Assembly: GCA_023313575.1 (NCBI GenBank)
Contig: JAJTTP010000011.1
Span: 1-64,000 of the forward strand
Direction of reading: 5' to 3'
Length of the DNA stretch: 64,000 bases
DNA from: Eutypella sp. D-1
Lineage: Eukaryota > Ascomycota > Sordariomycetes > Xylariales > Diatrypaceae
Shown here: in pieces, positions 1-12,506 of the stretch
Position numbering within the stretch: position 1 is the first letter of the stretch
Layout: each line of letters begins with the position of its first letter
Made by a program: the position numbers and the translations under genes
Notes under the pieces: model-generated
What the model was told of the DNA's origin: nothing
Database searches by the model: none
What the model saw: the letters and a program-made list of their open reading frames with translations, nothing else

Positions 1-377
1 GGGTTAGTGGTGGCCGGGTAACGGCCCTGGTTACCACACTTGGTTCATTACATGTGATACTGGCATCCCGTGGACAGACAGGGGTCCTCAGGGGTACGTA
101 CTGCTCTAGTAAGTATTGGATGTACTTAGCTTAGGCAGTAGAGATCCCCGCATCAGGGGATACTCCAGCGTGGTGGGGCAGAGAGCTTCAGGGCAGTTTA
201 GCCCCTACCTACCGACAGCTAGGTAAGTATCTATGGACGATTCCAGCTTACCAACTTCAACATCTCGGGGATCTCAATGTGTCCTCTTGTTCCCACTCGT
301 ACTTAAGTTCTTTCTTTCTTCCATACCAGTCCACAACTGATAGACCGCCTGCCCTCCCTTATCGAAGTAACCCGACC
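1..377. other. Left-edge non-coding DNA and VPS25 5' leader
   Basis: No gene is supported here. The DNA is short-motif, moderately AT-rich sequence with CTAGGTA-type words (for example near 220). From about 240 it becomes the pyrimidine-rich leader of VPS25. An ATG at 279 is in frame with VPS25 and would add 33 residues. The ATG at 378 has the better context (CCGACCATG), so I treat 279-377 as leader. Confidence 0.5.
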
Positions 378-1583
378 ATGCAATCCTCAGCGACGTCATC
401 CCCAGGGCTGGGCGCAGCAGCGTCCGCTTCGGCGACATCAGCAACATCAGCGTCGCCCTCACCTTCACCCTCGCCATCACCACTTCCAACGACAACGGCG
501 ACCACGACCCTCCACCCGAAACTAAACCCCAACCATGCCACCTCCGCCACAGCAGCAGCAGCAGCAGCAGCAACGTCACCCCTATCAATACCACCAACCT
601 CTTCGTCAAAACCCGCCGCCGCCGCTGCTGCTGCCTCCGGGCCCCCGGCCTTCGAATTCACCCGCGAATACCACTTCCCGCCGTTCTTCACGCGCCAGCC
701 GAACGCGACGACGCGCCACAGTCAGCTAGAGAAGTGGTCGGCGCTGGTGCTCTCGTACGCGCGGCACCACCGGCTGTTCCGACTGTCGCTGTCGGCGACG
801 ACGGGCAGCGCCAACGGCGCCGGCACCGGCACCGGCACCGCCGCGCAGCAGCACGAGGAACTCTTCCACAATCGCCGCCTAGGCCGACGTCTAGGCCCCG
901 CCGACGCGCGCGAGGTCCTCGAGTTCATGCGCCGCGAGGGCCGCGCCGAACACGCCATGGCGGCCCCGAGTAAAGGCGGCGTCGGCGCCGGGCTGAGCAG
1001 TCTCATAGGCGGAGGCGGAGGTGGAGGTGATGAGGACGGCGGCGGGGACGATAGCGGCGCGGCGGCCCCGCCGCCTCCCGGTGACGGCGCCGCGGATGTC
1101 TATTGGATCTACTGGAAGACGCCTGAGGAATGGGCCCGCGACCTCGAGGCCTGGGTTGACGATACCGCCCAGAAGGGCGTCGTCTTCACTCTATACGAGC
1201 TCACGTACGGGGAGGACACGAGGGGCGCAGGTGAGTTTCTTTTTTTTCCTACTTTCTTCCTTCTCCCTCTCTTTCTACTCTCCCTTCTTCGTTGACTCAC
1301 TTTTTCCCTCCTACCTGCAAATTGTCGCCTTCACCCCCCCTCCTATCGCTAGCTTTGCTTTGCAATGCGATGCGATGCGATGCGACATAGGAATGTCGCA
1401 TTGATACTATTAGGCGCGAGTACGAAGGTTACGACAAAAAGGGTGGTACTGATTTTCGTGTCGCTCGCAGAATTCCACGGCCTCGACCCCGAACTGCTGC
1501 AGAAGGCGCTGCAGGTCCTGGTCAAGCGCGGCAAGGCGCAGATTTTCGGCCAGGAGGACCAGCAGGGCGTCAAGTTCTTCTGA
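378..1583 (+). CDS. VPS25: ESCRT-II subunit Vps25, with low-complexity N-terminal extension
   Basis: Exons 378..1230 and 1471..1583 join in phase 1 to give 321 aa. Vps25 is the ESCRT-II subunit whose tandem winged-helix domains link Vps22/Vps36 to Vps20 in sorting ubiquitinated cargo into multivesicular endosomes. Family signatures are the FTREYHFPPFFTRQPN start of the core (about residue 93), LEKWSALVLSYARHHRLF (118-135), VYWIYWKTPEEWARDLEAWV (241-260), TLYELTYGED (271-280) and the C-terminal VKFF. The second exon supplies EFHGLDPELLQKALQ, which completes the last winged helix. Two features are unusual. Residues 1-91 are a Ser/Ala/Thr/Pro-rich extension with poly-Ala runs. Residues about 199-239 form a Gly/Asp/Pro-rich insert inside the core, so the protein is much longer than the usual ~180-200 aa. 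The 240-nt intron contains ATGCG repeats. The gene converges on RTT107 with about 440 bp between stop codons. Confidence 0.93.
1365..1385. repeat. ATGCG pentanucleotide microsatellite in the VPS25 intron
   Basis: About four consecutive ATGCG/GATGC units lie between the donor at 1231 and the acceptor at 1470 of the VPS25 intron. Confidence 0.8.
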
Positions 1584-2024
1584 GACCAGATGACACTAAG
1601 AGGGAGAGGGGTTCCCGTCTATTACTACTCTAGTAGTACAACTAACTCCTTTTCTCTCTTCTTTTTTTTCTTTTTCTTTTTTCGTCTTCGTTTCGAAGTC
1701 TCGTCGTGAACATTTGTAAAGTCATACTGTAGGCAGGACACTGGGGGCCCACACCTTCGTACAAGAAAGCTACCTATATATATACGCCTACACCACCACA
1801 TGCATCAGAGTCGAAGCGACAAATATCCCCCCCCCCCACACCCAGTCCTCTACGAGCCCGCAGCAAAAGCACCGACGGTCCGTCTACTAGATAGGTATAT
1901 ATATAGCACTGCGCCGTCCAAAACAACACCGGACACCGCGCGCGCCGCCAGCTTCATCCGACAAACCATGGCGATAGAACTCCCTTCCTTATAGTGAGGT
2001 TTAACTCGTGGCGAGATGGACGCC
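1584..2024. other. Convergent intergenic region between VPS25 and RTT107
   Basis: This is the shared 3' region of two convergent genes. It has a C/T-rich tract at 1645-1690, a poly-C run at 1830-1837 and TATATATA words at 1775 and 1897. I see no coding signal. Confidence 0.6.
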
Positions 2025-4826
2025 TCAGCTGCCAGCGTCGAAGAAATTAGACACCAGGTACTTCTCCGCGAACTTATTCTCTTGCTTCATCACCACGTCC
2101 AGCAGCCAGTCCACGGCGACGACCCGGGGCTCCATGTTGCCCCGCTGCGCCATGGCTTCGAATTTCTTCCACAGCTTCTTCTCGTCGGGGCTCGTTGTGC
2201 TCAGTAGGTACACGGGCTCGGGCCCACCCTCGTCCTCTTCCGGCTTGGTCGGCTTGATTGTCGATCCACTCCTCGGGCCGTACACCATGAAGAGGGCCCC
2301 GTTGGCCTCCGCAATGGCTCGGAAGCTCTCCGTGCCGTTCTTAATGGTGGCGGTGCAGTAGATCGGGACGCCCCGGAGGAGCGTTCCCTTGTTCTTGCGG
2401 GCCCTCTCGACCGAGGTCTGGAGGCTGAGCCCGAACTTCTTCTCGTTCTCCTTGTCTTTCAGGATGAAGTCGTCGGGGTCCAGAGCGCTCTTCGTGTCGA
2501 GACACCGCTCTATCCACTCCGATGAGACAACGGTAGCACCCTTGGATAGATTGCGAAGAAACTTGACGGTCCGGACCAACTGCGGAGCAACCAGGTAATC
2601 GCATGGTTGGCCGTCGGCGACAACCTGGATACCCATTTCACGCAATTTTTTCTAAAATGAGCGTTAGCAAAATGTTTCCAGCTATGAGCAGCTTCTCAGT
2701 TCTTACCCGATCGGTGTCTTCCCTGTGGATATCGTTTACCCATCGCTTGAATCCGGTGAGCACCACACGCATTTCCACGTTCTTCAACGTGGGCCTGGCC
2801 TTCTTGGCTGGTCGCTTCTCGGACTTCGGCTCTTCGGGCTCCCCCGTCTTGGTGCTAGCTGGACTTGAGCGCGCCCGACGATTCAGATGTTCCTTTTCGA
2901 TGAGATCAGCGGCGCGCTTTCCACCCCAGTGTCCATTGCTGATACCGCGCTTGTTCTCTTTCTCGTAGAGCGCAATGTCCGGGGCGAGGTCTGAGAGCCT
3001 GTGGCGGGCTTTCTCCTTCGCGCTGCGGCCTGTCGATGGGACGGATACTGACGAAGGCGTCTCGTTCTCCTTGCCAGAACGAACGTGACGGCCACGGGCA
3101 GGCGTAGAGACATCGGTCGCCCGCCGCTTCGTCGGTGCCGGTACCCCGAAGACTTCGGTCGTCTTCTCGGCATAATCCGCACCGGAATCCTTCATTACAT
3201 CGAATTCTTTCCGCGCCTGGCGGCCGATAGCAACACCCTCTGCCGGACCGTCCGAGAATGAGTTTTCGTCGGCTAATTCGAGAATCTTACGCTTTCGTTT
3301 GGATGACGAGGTCGGCCTCTCGGGACCGCCGGGGAAGTAGATTGCCGCAAGTTTCGACTCGTTTAGGAATGTTTGACCGATGACTTCCCCGAGATTTGTC
3401 CGGGGTGGAAAATGCGTGTACTTCGACACGGTCACACTTTGTAACTCGCACTTGGCGTAACTCTCTTCGATCCACAAATGGTTGATCATGTTGATGTTCC
3501 AGTCGCGGGCTGCTTCGCACTTTTCGCTGTTGTCTCTTGCGGTGATCAGATGTGTGTTGTCTGCCTTCATCGTCTTCGTGAAAGTGGCCCCCGCGGCGAT
3601 AATCAGATTCTCCAGATATATGCGAGCTTCGCCCCCGTAATTTGATACTGTGACCTTCATGTCTTTAAAGCCGGGTATGCCGTCACGAGGAAGAGGGTAA
3701 TGAAGGAGACGTCGGAGAGGTGATGTCCATTCATTGTGGGTGATTAAGTGGTACAACCAGGAGAGGTTGCCCACCGTCTTGCCGAGATGTGAAGCCCGGA
3801 CATATTGTGGGCCATCGCGATACTGGCAGATGAACCAGTCAGACTCTTCAACATCTTCTGTTATCTGGCCTCCGCCTTCAGTGATCAATTGTTGCAGGAT
3901 CCTTTGTAGGCGATGCCTAATCGCAAGGTCTGCAGACAACATAACCTTCTTCTCCGCGAAGACATCCAAGTTGGGCCGGGTCCCTGCCGGATCGTTGGTG
4001 GGAACGGGTAGGTAGTCGGGCTGCGCGGATGTTGCGCCCTGTAGATGTTGGCTTGAGGGTACCTTGACGGACTCTTCGTTGTCTGACTGGAGTATCTCGG
4101 GATCGGGTAGGATGTAAGGGCTCTCGTCTATTCTCTTGCCAAGCTTGAAGCAATCATCGAACCTAGCAACACATGATTAGAGAGCAGAGCTACCCAGAGC
4201 TAACTGAAGCCAGACGCTTACCAGTGTGGGAGCACTATCTTGCACTTCAACTTTTTCTCGATCGCTAGCTGGCACTTTTGGTTGTCCATAGAGAGGGCGC
4301 ATATGTGTGTTGTCTGCCTAGTAACCCTGTCGGAATCCATTCCCCCCATGGCCATGACAGCGCCGACGATGGCATTCTTGTCGCTGCTAGGTATATCTGC
4401 ACATGAAACGGCGACGTCGGAGAAGATCATTCGAGGGTCCGGAGTGTATTGACGTATCTGCGCTTGCTTCTTCTTCAATAGAGAGACCGTGATCCAATTG
4501 TGCTTCACCACGGGCAACATCATCGCAACAGCCTCGGCATACTGCGGGAAGTCGATCGTGTTGGATATGACATGCGTCACCTTGTCGAGAGGTATGCTGC
4601 CATCCCTCTTGGTATCGACAACCTCGCCGCCAAAGTTTATTATAGTATTAGAAAGCTACACTTCGCGGTCAGTCGACTCCGAATGATAAAAGCGAATTTT
4701 CGCGCAGGGAGGATTTTGAATTGATTGTACCTCTTTCGCGAGACCTTCCGTCAAGTCCTCACGCAGGACAAAAGCGACGACACAGAGGCTAAAGACGCCC
4801 TGGTCTTCGGCTTCTGCGTCCGCCAT
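2025..4826 (-). CDS. RTT107: BRCT-repeat DNA-damage scaffold, Rtt107/Brc1-like
   Basis: Four exons on the minus strand, complement(join(2025..2651,2707..4162,4222..4655,4731..4826)), give 870 aa with all phases closing. Rtt107 (Brc1 in fission yeast) is a nuclear scaffold that binds phosphorylated H2A and Slx4/SMC5-6 partners at stalled replication forks. BRCT-like units are visible in tandem. The N-terminal pair covers about residues 10-210 (INFGGEVVDTK, THVISNTIDFPQY, VKHNWITVSLLKK, THICALSMDNQKC, VLPHWFDDCFKLGKRI). A central pair covers about 240-450 (WFICQYRDGPQYVRA, WLYHLI, AGATFTKTMKADNTHLIT, NHLWIEESYAKCEL). A charged linker with Ser-Pro sites follows. The C-terminal pair covers about 641-870 (VVLTGFKRW, VVSSEWIERCLD, RVVAVDWLLDVVM). 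This six-BRCT order and the length match the family. The first donor is GTACAA, which is non-optimal but gives a continuous frame; introns are 75, 59 and 55 nt. Confidence 0.85.
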
Positions 4827-6225
4827 GTTGAAGTCGGCTTGGTTAAGAATTCGGCTAGGCGAAACACGGTTCGGGTGGATGCATATAGAATAGGGTGGTT
4901 CCCCGAAAAATTGTTTGGAAAGATGGATGAAAGGTGGTGAAGTAAAAGGGAAAAGAGCGAAGAAAAAAAGGTGGGATGATAGTGAGATCGGTCAACAATA
5001 CTACTGTGTATGTAAGTAGGCGTAACTACAATGGTTTACGGAATAGCGGAATAATCTGTCTGCTTCCTCCTAAAGTCCACGGGTAGAGTAAATGTTTTTC
5101 TATTAGGTTAGTACCTAGAGCTCTAGGTATTCCAGAGACAACCTGTAGTTAATTCCAGTAATTGCCTGAGGTACCTAGGTAGATAGAATCGATTTACGCG
5201 TTTTCGGGGTTGCGCTTAACGCGAACAAAACGCGCTTCATGTGACATCACTTCACTAAGCCGTGATCCGATAGTTGCATATGAAATACGGACGCCAACCA
5301 ATTATAAGACCCGATAGTGTGATGGATTTTGCTTAGGTCCATATGTTCCGATATACTTCGTTAGAATTGTTCAGGCAGCGCCCGGCTTTTTATTCCCTGC
5401 TGGACTTCCTTTCAGCACAATGCAAATCACATTAATGCACACCATTTATACCTTCGATATACCTTTCAGACCGTCTAGATAATGACGACAATAATCGGCG
5501 TTACGCATCATGGCATTAGCGCGAACTCTTAATATATATAGCCTCCGTGAAGACTTATGTTTCAGCGCATAGAAACAAGTACTAGACTGTACATCAGCTG
5601 TCACGACTTCTTCAGGCAGCTACAGCTACGGCTTACGCAGGTCTACGTTTCATTATCACATGCTGTCTTGCTTGCCTACCTCGTCATTGAAAGCAATTGA
5701 CTCATTGGAGCTATATTTTTTACCGCCTGGGAGGTGCACCGAACACTTTTTATTCGACCAATACCTACATCTTAGCATCGATGCAACCACGCCTCCTCCA
5801 ACATGCCGTGGCACTTAATTACACCCGAACTCTGAGTCACCAACCTCAGAGAAATCTTGGAACATTATTACTAGGCAGACATTGGCATTGTCCTATCGGC
5901 ACTAGGTAGTTCTTTGCCGAGGTTAACCTCTCTTAAGTACAGATATACGTGGTAAGTATTGGTGATGCCTTCACATTGAGGTATATTTGCATATGGGTGT
6001 CTACCGATGGTGAGTCGCACAGTCAAGTATACCAGCCCGCAAAAGGAAGACAAGGTGATCCAACACTACCTTGAATTTTGACCCAATTTCCAATTGCTTT
6101 TTTACCGAACTTTGTATCGAAGGCCTATCTTTTGCGCCTACTAGTACTGCCCCTATCCGTGCTCCTCGCCTCTGTCCCGTGTTTGTTAAGTTAGATAGAT
6201 ACTATGTATCTAGGTAAGTAGGTAA
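4827..6225. other. Gene-free interval with an 18-bp perfect palindrome
   Basis: This is AT-rich intergenic DNA between two minus-strand genes, with RTT107 promoter sequence on the left. Short open frames such as 5697-5909 have no codon structure or motif. It contains the palindrome at 5112-5129 and several CCTAGGTA words (around 5170 and 6207). Confidence 0.6.
5112..5129. repeat. Perfect 18-bp palindrome of the CCTAGG family
   Basis: TACCTAGAGCTCTAGGTA equals its own reverse complement. It belongs to the intergenic TACCTAGGTA-like word family seen throughout the window. Confidence 0.9.
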
Positions 6226-8531
6226 TCATGCTTCCGAGGAGTCCCATGTGACCTCAATACGGTGCTTCCCCCCGCGACCCGGGAGCGCGATCAATTTCCT
6301 GTTCCCGCTGCCCTCAACCACGTCCAGCGGGACAAATCCGGCGCCGTCGACGCGCACGCGCAACTGCGCGCCCGCAGGCCCGGCGGGGAGCAGCAGGCGA
6401 CCGGCTGTACGCCGGGGGGTGTCGTGGACAACGGTGTAGCCGCGGCCGTCACCGCGGAGCTCCCAGTGGGCGGAGAAGCGGCCGAGTGGGGTGGCAAAGC
6501 CGCCGCGGCAGCTGGTGAGGTCGGCAAACTGGGGCTCGAGGCGCCACTGGGCGCCGGCGAGCCCGACGACCGCGAGCCCGAGCACCCGCTCTGTGAGCGC
6601 AACGACAGGCCCCGTCGCCCACCCGTGCGAGTGCGACGTGTAGCTCGCGTCACCCTCGTACCCCTGGTCCCAGCGGTACCCGAAGGTGCCGTTCACCAGG
6701 TACCCCTCGACGGCGGTGCTGCGGGTGCCGTTCTCGTGTCCGAGGTACCAGCCCCAGCTGGCGCGCGCGAGGTGCAGGGCCCGCCGTGCCCGCCCCGCCA
6801 CCAGGTGCGCCTGTACTTCGAACGACGACGCGAAGGTCGACACCTCGCCCGGCAGCTCCGGGCACGCCGGCCCTATCGGTGTCCAGTTGCGCGTCAGCGT
6901 CGTCGAGATATCCTGCGCTCGCCCCAACGACGCATCCACCAGCCCGAAGAGCACCGCCAGCGAGTTCCCGTCCTGCGGGTGCACCTGCGCACCCGGGAAC
7001 GGGTGCAGGTTGTTCCGGAACGCGCCCGCCACCCAGTCCCAGTGCCGCTGGTTCATGGCCGCCCGTACCTTCCCCGCTGTCCGCTGCCACTCGTTCGCGT
7101 GGTCGGCCGTGTCGATCATGTCCGAGAGCCAGTCGGCGAGCTTCGTTCCCGTGACTAACGTGTGGTAGAACAAGGCCTGGGCCGATGTGTGGAAGCCCTT
7201 GCCGCCCGGCTGCCCCCAGTCCGCCGCCTCGCCCCCGGGGACCTTGAGGAGGTCGGTGTCCGGGTCAATGAGCCGGTAGAGGAACCTCATGCCCTCGAGG
7301 TAGGCCTCCCAATTCCGGCGAATGAACTTGACGTGGCCCGAGAAGAGCACGTAGTTGTATGCACCGATCATCGTCCACCTATATGTGCGCGTGTGAGTGG
7401 GGAGTCAATGAACAAAACTCGGGAGGAGGGGGCCCTGTCTTACATGTGGTACGTGACACTGCCATACGAGGCGATCGGTGGACCGCAGTAGGGAAATGAG
7501 CCGGAGCCAGGAAGATCCTATGAGACGTAAGGAACATGTCTGCGTTGGGGTCCGTGCCTCGGGAGACGAAGTAGTTTCACGAACCTGATAGTCAAATATC
7601 ACTTGCAGCGAATTGCGAATGCTCCTATAGGCTGTGAGCGGATTTGAAGGTCGTAGCGAGCCGGGTTTACTCACACGAGGTCGCCAGTACTGTAAGCCGA
7701 AGAGGGGATCGCGACGCCCATGTCGCCGGGCCATACGGTCCGGTCGCGCTTCGCGCCGTCCGTGTTGATCGTCTCGCCGTGTCCTAGCTCGCCGTCGTTG
7801 AACCAACTCCCCTTTTTGGGCGAGGGCCACTCCCTGCCGGTCCTGGGGTGTATCGCATTGGTCTGCAGCGTGTAGGCGCAGCTATACCAGATCCTGTTCA
7901 GTAAGTCATCGCTACTGTGGAAGTAGCCGCCGTAGGCCCGGAGGTTGGGCCAGGTGGGCTGGAAGGACAGCTCGAGGTCGACGCCGGTGACCCGGACGGA
8001 AGCGCCCCGACCCTTGACGAAGAGCGTTAGGTACCGGAACCCGCCGCGCAGCTTCTTGTCTGGCATCGTGTACGTGTGGTTGCCCGGGACGAAGAAGTCG
8101 GAGGTCAGTGCCCCATCCCCTTTGCGGTAGTTGCCGCTCGACGCGTCGGACGTGCGGCCGATCCACTCCGCCCCCTCGGTGAAGGCTAGGCCCAGCGACC
8201 CCTTCTTTGACACGGACAGCACCTCGAACCGGACCGTGACCACGCCCCCGACCTCCAGCCCGAAGTCGAAATAGACTCCCTCCCGCGTGCTCTTGAGGGT
8301 GACCTCCGCGGGCCAAGAGCTGAGCTTCTCGCGCGTCGCCACGTCGAATACGGCTGCTGGTACGACGTCCCGCGACCCCGGCGCGAATATGTTGGACTCC
8401 CATTCGCCGGGGAAGGCGGCCTCGTTGGGTCCGTCGCAGGGCGTGTCTCTCCAACACTTCTTATCGAGGCCTTGCCCGCTCGCGCCAATCCGCCATAACG
8501 CAGAGAATAGCAATGGTCGAAGGAACCGCAT
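6226..8531 (-). CDS. Secreted glycoside hydrolase family 78-type alpha-L-rhamnosidase
   Basis: Four exons, complement(join(6226..7378,7444..7517,7585..7624,7675..8531)), give 707 aa. GH78 enzymes remove terminal alpha-L-rhamnose from plant pectin side chains and glycosylated flavonoids by inversion. A signal peptide is likely at residues 1-19 (MRFLRPLLF hydrophobic core, ending GASG). A beta-sandwich region follows. The catalytic barrel carries K-R-D-R-T-V-W-P-G-D (residues 261-270), which holds the conserved acidic residues, then MWTMIGAYNYVLFSGH (from 324) and SHSHGWATGP near the C-terminal part, a usual six-hairpin glycosidase signature. The small exons were placed by family content: the 40-nt exon encodes SIRNSLQVIFDYQ and the 74-nt exon GSGSFPYCGPPIASYGSVTYHM. 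The first intron must end at 7625 (CCTATAG), because the earlier CAG would put a stop in frame. The gene is GC-rich within AT-rich flanks. Exact substrate is inferred. Confidence 0.82.
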
Positions 8532-10527
8532 AGCGATATTGAGAGGGGGACTGGAGAGAAGGTTATAACGCGATATTTATATTATGCATTAACTCATATT
8601 ATAAGTATTTTGACACAGCATTGTTTGCTGGACTAGGTATCTATGTATGTTGACGCCGATGAAATGATTATGTAGAGGGCAAGAATTTTCACCAGCATAT
8701 CCTTCAGTACATTACACCTTTACCTACCTACATAGTACCCAGGTGCGAAGCATATATAAATTAAGTTCTAAGCTGCGTGTGGTTGAAGGGCAGGCTAAAG
8801 CTGTGAGACGTATGCGTGTGAAACCTTATATGTATGCTCCCTGGGTAAGATAAGAGGATGTCACCACCAGCGAAGCCCTAGGGTATCAATCATTCATTGT
8901 TTTGGAAGAGAATTTACTATTAAGAAACTGCATTTAAGATCGTCGCTATCGTCTTCTAGTTAAATGGTTCTTCCCGAGACCAACTCGTGAAAGTCCAAGA
9001 GCATGGAACTCTTGCATGCCTACATAATTGACGGGAATTAAGGAGGGCGGCGCACTTTACGGAGTGGGGTTGCCCCGATTTCCTCCCCCGATCTCCATAG
9101 TAATCGGGTCAGACACGACCCACAGGCCTCCGGTGCTCAACCGAGATTACGGACTTGATCGCCAGGCTTCCAGGTGAGGTCTTTAACTATATGCAGCATA
9201 ATTGCCGAGTGTACCTAGGTACTTCTGTAATTTCAGAATGGCTCGGGTGGGGTGACCGTCCACGACGGGAAGCACTGTTCGCTATATAATCCTGGCGAAC
9301 GGTGCTATGTAGCCCCCAGGCTGGTCTAGAATCTTATTGAAATGATGCTGATAAGGTATAGTTAGATGGTACTTGTTAGGGCATATATTTAAATGTTCGT
9401 AACTTGCTTAAGTATGTGATGTAAGCAAGTGACTATATACCAAGCAGGCTATTGAAAATTTCCATGTTAATGCGTGTTATTTATTGAGCCGAGCACCAGA
9501 ATGAACTGCCCTGCATGGTAGCTATTTGGTGGTACTGGTGTGCTCTGTGTGGAAGTGCATGATTTTCTGTCGGTTGGCATGGCAGTCGGCAGTGTAACCA
9601 AGCCACGCGACGATCCGGAAGGCAGGATAGCAATAACCTGCAATTCGTACGACAGAGACCGATCATGTGCCTCGTTCTGTAAACGCCGCCGCCGGCCCTC
9701 TCGACGCCCCGATCGCATCGCAACGGTAAGGTTTCCTCCCGGGCGGGGCCAGGATGCAGTGTCACGGTCCACAGACTGCCTCCTTCCCACGCGGCTGAGT
9801 AAGAGAAGTAGGTCCGTTCTCTGTTTCGAAAATTTAAGCATCTACGGGATGTTTTATACTAACTTAGGTATGTAATAAGTCAGGCGCCGAAATTACCCAT
9901 GATCGGGATTATAGACCACGGGACAGCTTTCTTCTTCGAAATTCATACCGCCCGTGAACAGGGTGATCTGACCAATACCCATCCTGTTAGCCCATGGAAT
10001 AAGGAATTAAGGAAAGGCTCCCGAACTCCATTATAGAGCTGGGGGACTGAGGTCCATCATAAATCCTTAGGCCGATTGGAACAAGTCCATGCTTGATTTA
10101 GATTGAAAACGAAAACGAGACTAAAATAGGCTTGAGGCTTTCTTGGCTTCAGGAGCCCGACCTCAGTGTCTACTTGCGATCCCAACTTCGCACAAACAAC
10201 TGTCGGGTCAGGGGAATTTCGAAATGGGCCACGCTTTGGGTTAAAGTGACGGTTTCACGGTCAACTCGACACGAGGTATAAAATGTGGTGATGCAACATG
10301 ACATAACTACCACATAACTATCTAGGTACGCCGAGGGGAAGTTACGCGCTATGGGGGCGGATCAGTGTACAGTAGTAGAGTCGATAAACACTTAAAATCT
10401 AAAGCTACGGATATCACAGCGAATTACAGATAGTCCCTAGTGAGATATTCCAAAATGTTATACCTAAGCAACTACCTATGTAGGTATCTATATCAGCGCA
10501 TATGACAATAAAATGACTATTCCGTAT

Positions 10528-10547
10528 AGACAGACAGACAGACAGAC
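10528..10547. repeat. (AGAC)5 microsatellite
   Basis: Five perfect tandem AGAC units. Confidence 0.9.
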
Positions 10548-12480
10548 CTATTGTTTCGCTCTTCTCGGTCAGATTCACGGACAACCTGGAGCCCTCATTC
10601 GTACGAAATGCCTAGCGGCGGGCTGCGGGTTTATGCGGTTAGCCGAGAACGTCAAAGCTACCCAAAGTGGTAGGGGGAAAAGTAGGGGGGGGGAAGGTTA
10701 TTGCAGAGTACATAGGTCTGGGCCATGAAAGATGACAGCACGTGATAACCATAGGGGTTTCCCAAACCGGATACATCATAAAGGGGGGGAAAGGCTAATT
10801 CGGGCTTTTTGGTGTGGCGCTAAAACGCCCCGGAGCCCTGGAGTGCATGAGTGCATTGGACCTAAAGAGAAAAGACGGAACGACAAGCGCTACTTAGGTA
10901 CAAGTAGAAAGGACCTGGGTTAGGGATGTGGTCGTATTTTTTCTGAATGCGATGTGATGCGATAGGTACTCCTACCCGTCTACTTACAACTATGTAACCA
11001 GGTTGCCAGGTTGCCAGGACGTGTGTCCAAACGCCCTGGACCTTGTCAAGGATCTACCTCCCTAGATTTCCTTCCTCCATTGCAGGCCTGTTTACTGGCT
11101 ACCTAGTTTACTGGCTACCTAGGTAAAGAAAAACCAGACCCGAAAAGGTCCACAGCGGCGCTTTGCTAGCTAAAAACATCTTGAACGATTATGACTGGCA
11201 GCTTGATTTAATGCATTACTATGTAGGTACAGTATGTACCTTTTTAGTTACATGCGGACATATTAACGACAAGTTCTTGAAGTCATCCATGAACGATTTT
11301 CAGCCAGTCAGTCGGTTTAAGCCCGCCCCTGTTAAGATATCCTTGATATATACGAATAGATCATCTCGAACCAAACTGAAATGCTTTATTGCATAAATAA
11401 TTTATACCTCCTATCTGCCCACCTAAGCATGCACATCCAGATGGATATAGTTACCTAGGTACCGTTAACAGCCAGCAGCTTCCAAGGGTACTCAAGTACC
11501 TACTCAAGTGCAATTGATACCATTTTAAGCACCGATCTATCCAGTCTAACCGAACCGACCACTAGCAGGCCAGGCTAATCATTGGTCTTTTCTAAAGCCA
11601 GTTAATAATAACTCATACTACAAGTACAACTCCCCAAATATTAACAGGTACTGGGCCCGCATAACTACTAGCAGCAAGTACAAGCCAATTATTCCTGTAC
11701 CTACTTCCATGTACGATTTCCGTTCCTTGCCTGCTCAGGTGCGTCCCTGGGTTTCCAAGGTTACTGAAACTTGAAACTTCAAAACCACAAAGCCCTGCCC
11801 AGATATCCATTGGTGCACTTTACATACTTTTGTCTATGTACATATTTCTGTAGTACTAAGTTATAACAAAATTGTCTTCTTTGACCGCTATTAAACGCCC
11901 CTTTTACATCGAACTCAAGGGGAAAGGGAAAATACAAACATTCTAAGTTCCAAAAAAAAAAAAAGCGATCACCTGCACCTGTACTGACTTAACCCCTACC
12001 GACTACCCTACCGACTACCGATCATTGATTATCTACATACCTACTTACTACAAACGCCCCGGCGATATACATTCATGGATGCGAGATAACACACCATTAC
12101 TGGATTACCATCACCACTACCACTACCACGACGACCACCCCGAATTCATCCATGAACCTAACAATTTCCATTGTTAAGAACAACAGTTGGTTCTAGAGTT
12201 CAATATCGGTTACAGTGAGGTGGCAGGTACCCGGACTTATTCTATACCTTCCCATCTATACCTACATACCCAGGTATCTAACAGCCTACATAGTAGAGCT
12301 AGGTACTTAGTTAGGTTGGGTTCCGTCGTCTCCTCCCTCTTCTTGGAGATCGCCGTTCCCTCCGGTCATGCATATCAACCCCGTCAATTGAATGCGCATC
12401 CCGAGTTAACTATTAACTACCACCAGGGCTACCTCTACTTACTCTACATCTTATATACCTTACTTACCCACGTATGTATA

Positions 12481-12506
12481 CGCACACGCACACGCACACG
12501 CACGCA
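12481..12506. repeat. CACACG/CACG microsatellite
   Basis: Repeated CGCACA units grade into CGCACGCAC. A separate (TAATTACCA)-like imperfect repeat follows at about 12,545-12,590. Confidence 0.8.

Noticed and set aside
279..377. In-frame upstream ATG of VPS25 adding 33 residues
   Set aside because: The extension has no family resemblance and the ATG at 378 has better context; left as leader, although not excluded.
6262..7158. 298-codon plus-strand open frame antisense to the rhamnosidase
   Set aside because: It mirrors the GC-rich third positions of the GH78 exon on the opposite strand; the translation is Arg/Pro/Ala-rich without motifs.
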